DNA of 6,285 bases. Origin: Bdellovibrio sp. Lineage in GTDB: Bacteria; Bdellovibrionota; Bdellovibrionia; Bdellovibrionales; Bdellovibrionaceae. The position numbers and the translations under genes were made by a program. Below, one piece after another: positions 6,036-6,285 of the stretch; position 1 is the stretch's first letter; each line of letters begins with the position of its first letter. The notes beneath the pieces are model-generated. The model did not search any database, had not been told where the DNA came from, and saw nothing but the letters and a program-made list of their open reading frames with translations. The stretch covers positions 6,296-12,580 of the forward strand of contig JAGIAF010000077.1 in NCBI GenBank assembly GCA_017745015.1, in the 5' to 3' direction.

Positions 6036-6285
6036 ATGTCGCAAATTGACCAATTTTTGTCGGCGTTAAAACGTTCTTTAAAAGCGAAGAATATTCTCTA
6101 CCGCGATCTCGCGAAAGCCTTGAATCTGAGTGAATCTAGCGTGAAGCGTATTCTCTCCTCAAAAAGCTTGAGCCTAGAGCGGTTGGAGGAGATCTGCCGC
6201 GTTGCTGATTTGAGTTTCGCAGAAGTCGTGAAGACGGCGAATCTTGAAGATACCAATCAAGTCTTTATGCTCACCGAAGATCAGG
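6036..6285 (+). CDS. XRE/Cro-CI-type helix-turn-helix transcriptional regulator (3' part lies outside the window)
   Basis: The 83 N-terminal residues are visible; the frame is open to the right edge. Residues about 6-68 form an XRE-like DNA-binding domain. Helix 2 is YRDLAKALN (22-30), the turn is LS, and recognition helix 3 is ESSVKRILS (33-41). SLERLEEICRVADLSFAEVVKTA (helices 4-5) closes the bundle. Such proteins bind palindromic operators as dimers and often regulate themselves. The sequence after residue 70 (DTNQVFMLTEDQ) looks like the start of a further region, so the full protein is probably longer than a minimal Cro. It is divergent from the ABC exporter pair, and two matched inverted repeats lie immediately upstream, making it the prime candidate to bind them. 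Ligand and targets are unknown. Confidence 0.85.
   Translation, partial: MSQIDQFLSALKRSLKAKNILYRDLAKALNLSESSVKRILSSKSLSLERLEEICRVADLSFAEVVKTANLEDTNQVFMLTEDQ

Overview
The window looks like chromosomal DNA of a Bdellovibrio-type predatory bacterium or a close relative. This rests on gene style: a double GYF_2-like plus PilZ protein, a von Willebrand A lipoprotein with a C-terminal beta domain, and moderate GC. No 16S or other marker is present, so the assignment is an inference.

Left part (1-527): a response-regulator receiver protein runs off the left edge on the minus strand and is divergent from the next gene. The 235-base spacer carries two sigma-28 (FliA)-like promoter candidates of the form TAAG-N15-nCCGATAG, one facing each gene.

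Middle left (528-2323, plus strand): a probable two-gene operon. It encodes a cytoplasmic GYF_2/GYF_2/PilZ protein, a likely cyclic-di-GMP-responsive adaptor, followed 20 bases later by a secreted von Willebrand A lipoprotein with an intact MIDAS start motif. The pairing suggests, without proving it, that an internal second-messenger signal is linked to a surface adhesin or scaffold.

Centre and right (2320-5884, minus strand): two ABC exporter half-transporters with overlapping ends, in the order MdlA-like then MdlB-like. Their sequence deviations (Asp for the catalytic Glu in the first, LSVGE for LSGGQ in the second) would fall on the same composite ATP site. This is the mark of an asymmetric heterodimeric exporter. 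The distal ABC gene and the lipoprotein gene converge and overlap by four bases, sharing the palindrome CTAG.

Right edge (5885-6285): the divergent spacer is rich in dyad symmetry. One perfect 8-bp inverted repeat spans the ABC start codon. An array of four 7-bp half-sites in alternating orientation, at an exact 14-bp period, overlaps the likely promoter of an XRE-type helix-turn-helix regulator that runs off the right edge. The best hypothesis is that this regulator binds the array, controls itself, and perhaps controls the exporter.

No RNA genes, insertion sequences, prophage genes or CRISPR arrays are visible. I see no wholly new multi-gene system. The strongest unexplained signals are in the two divergent spacers.
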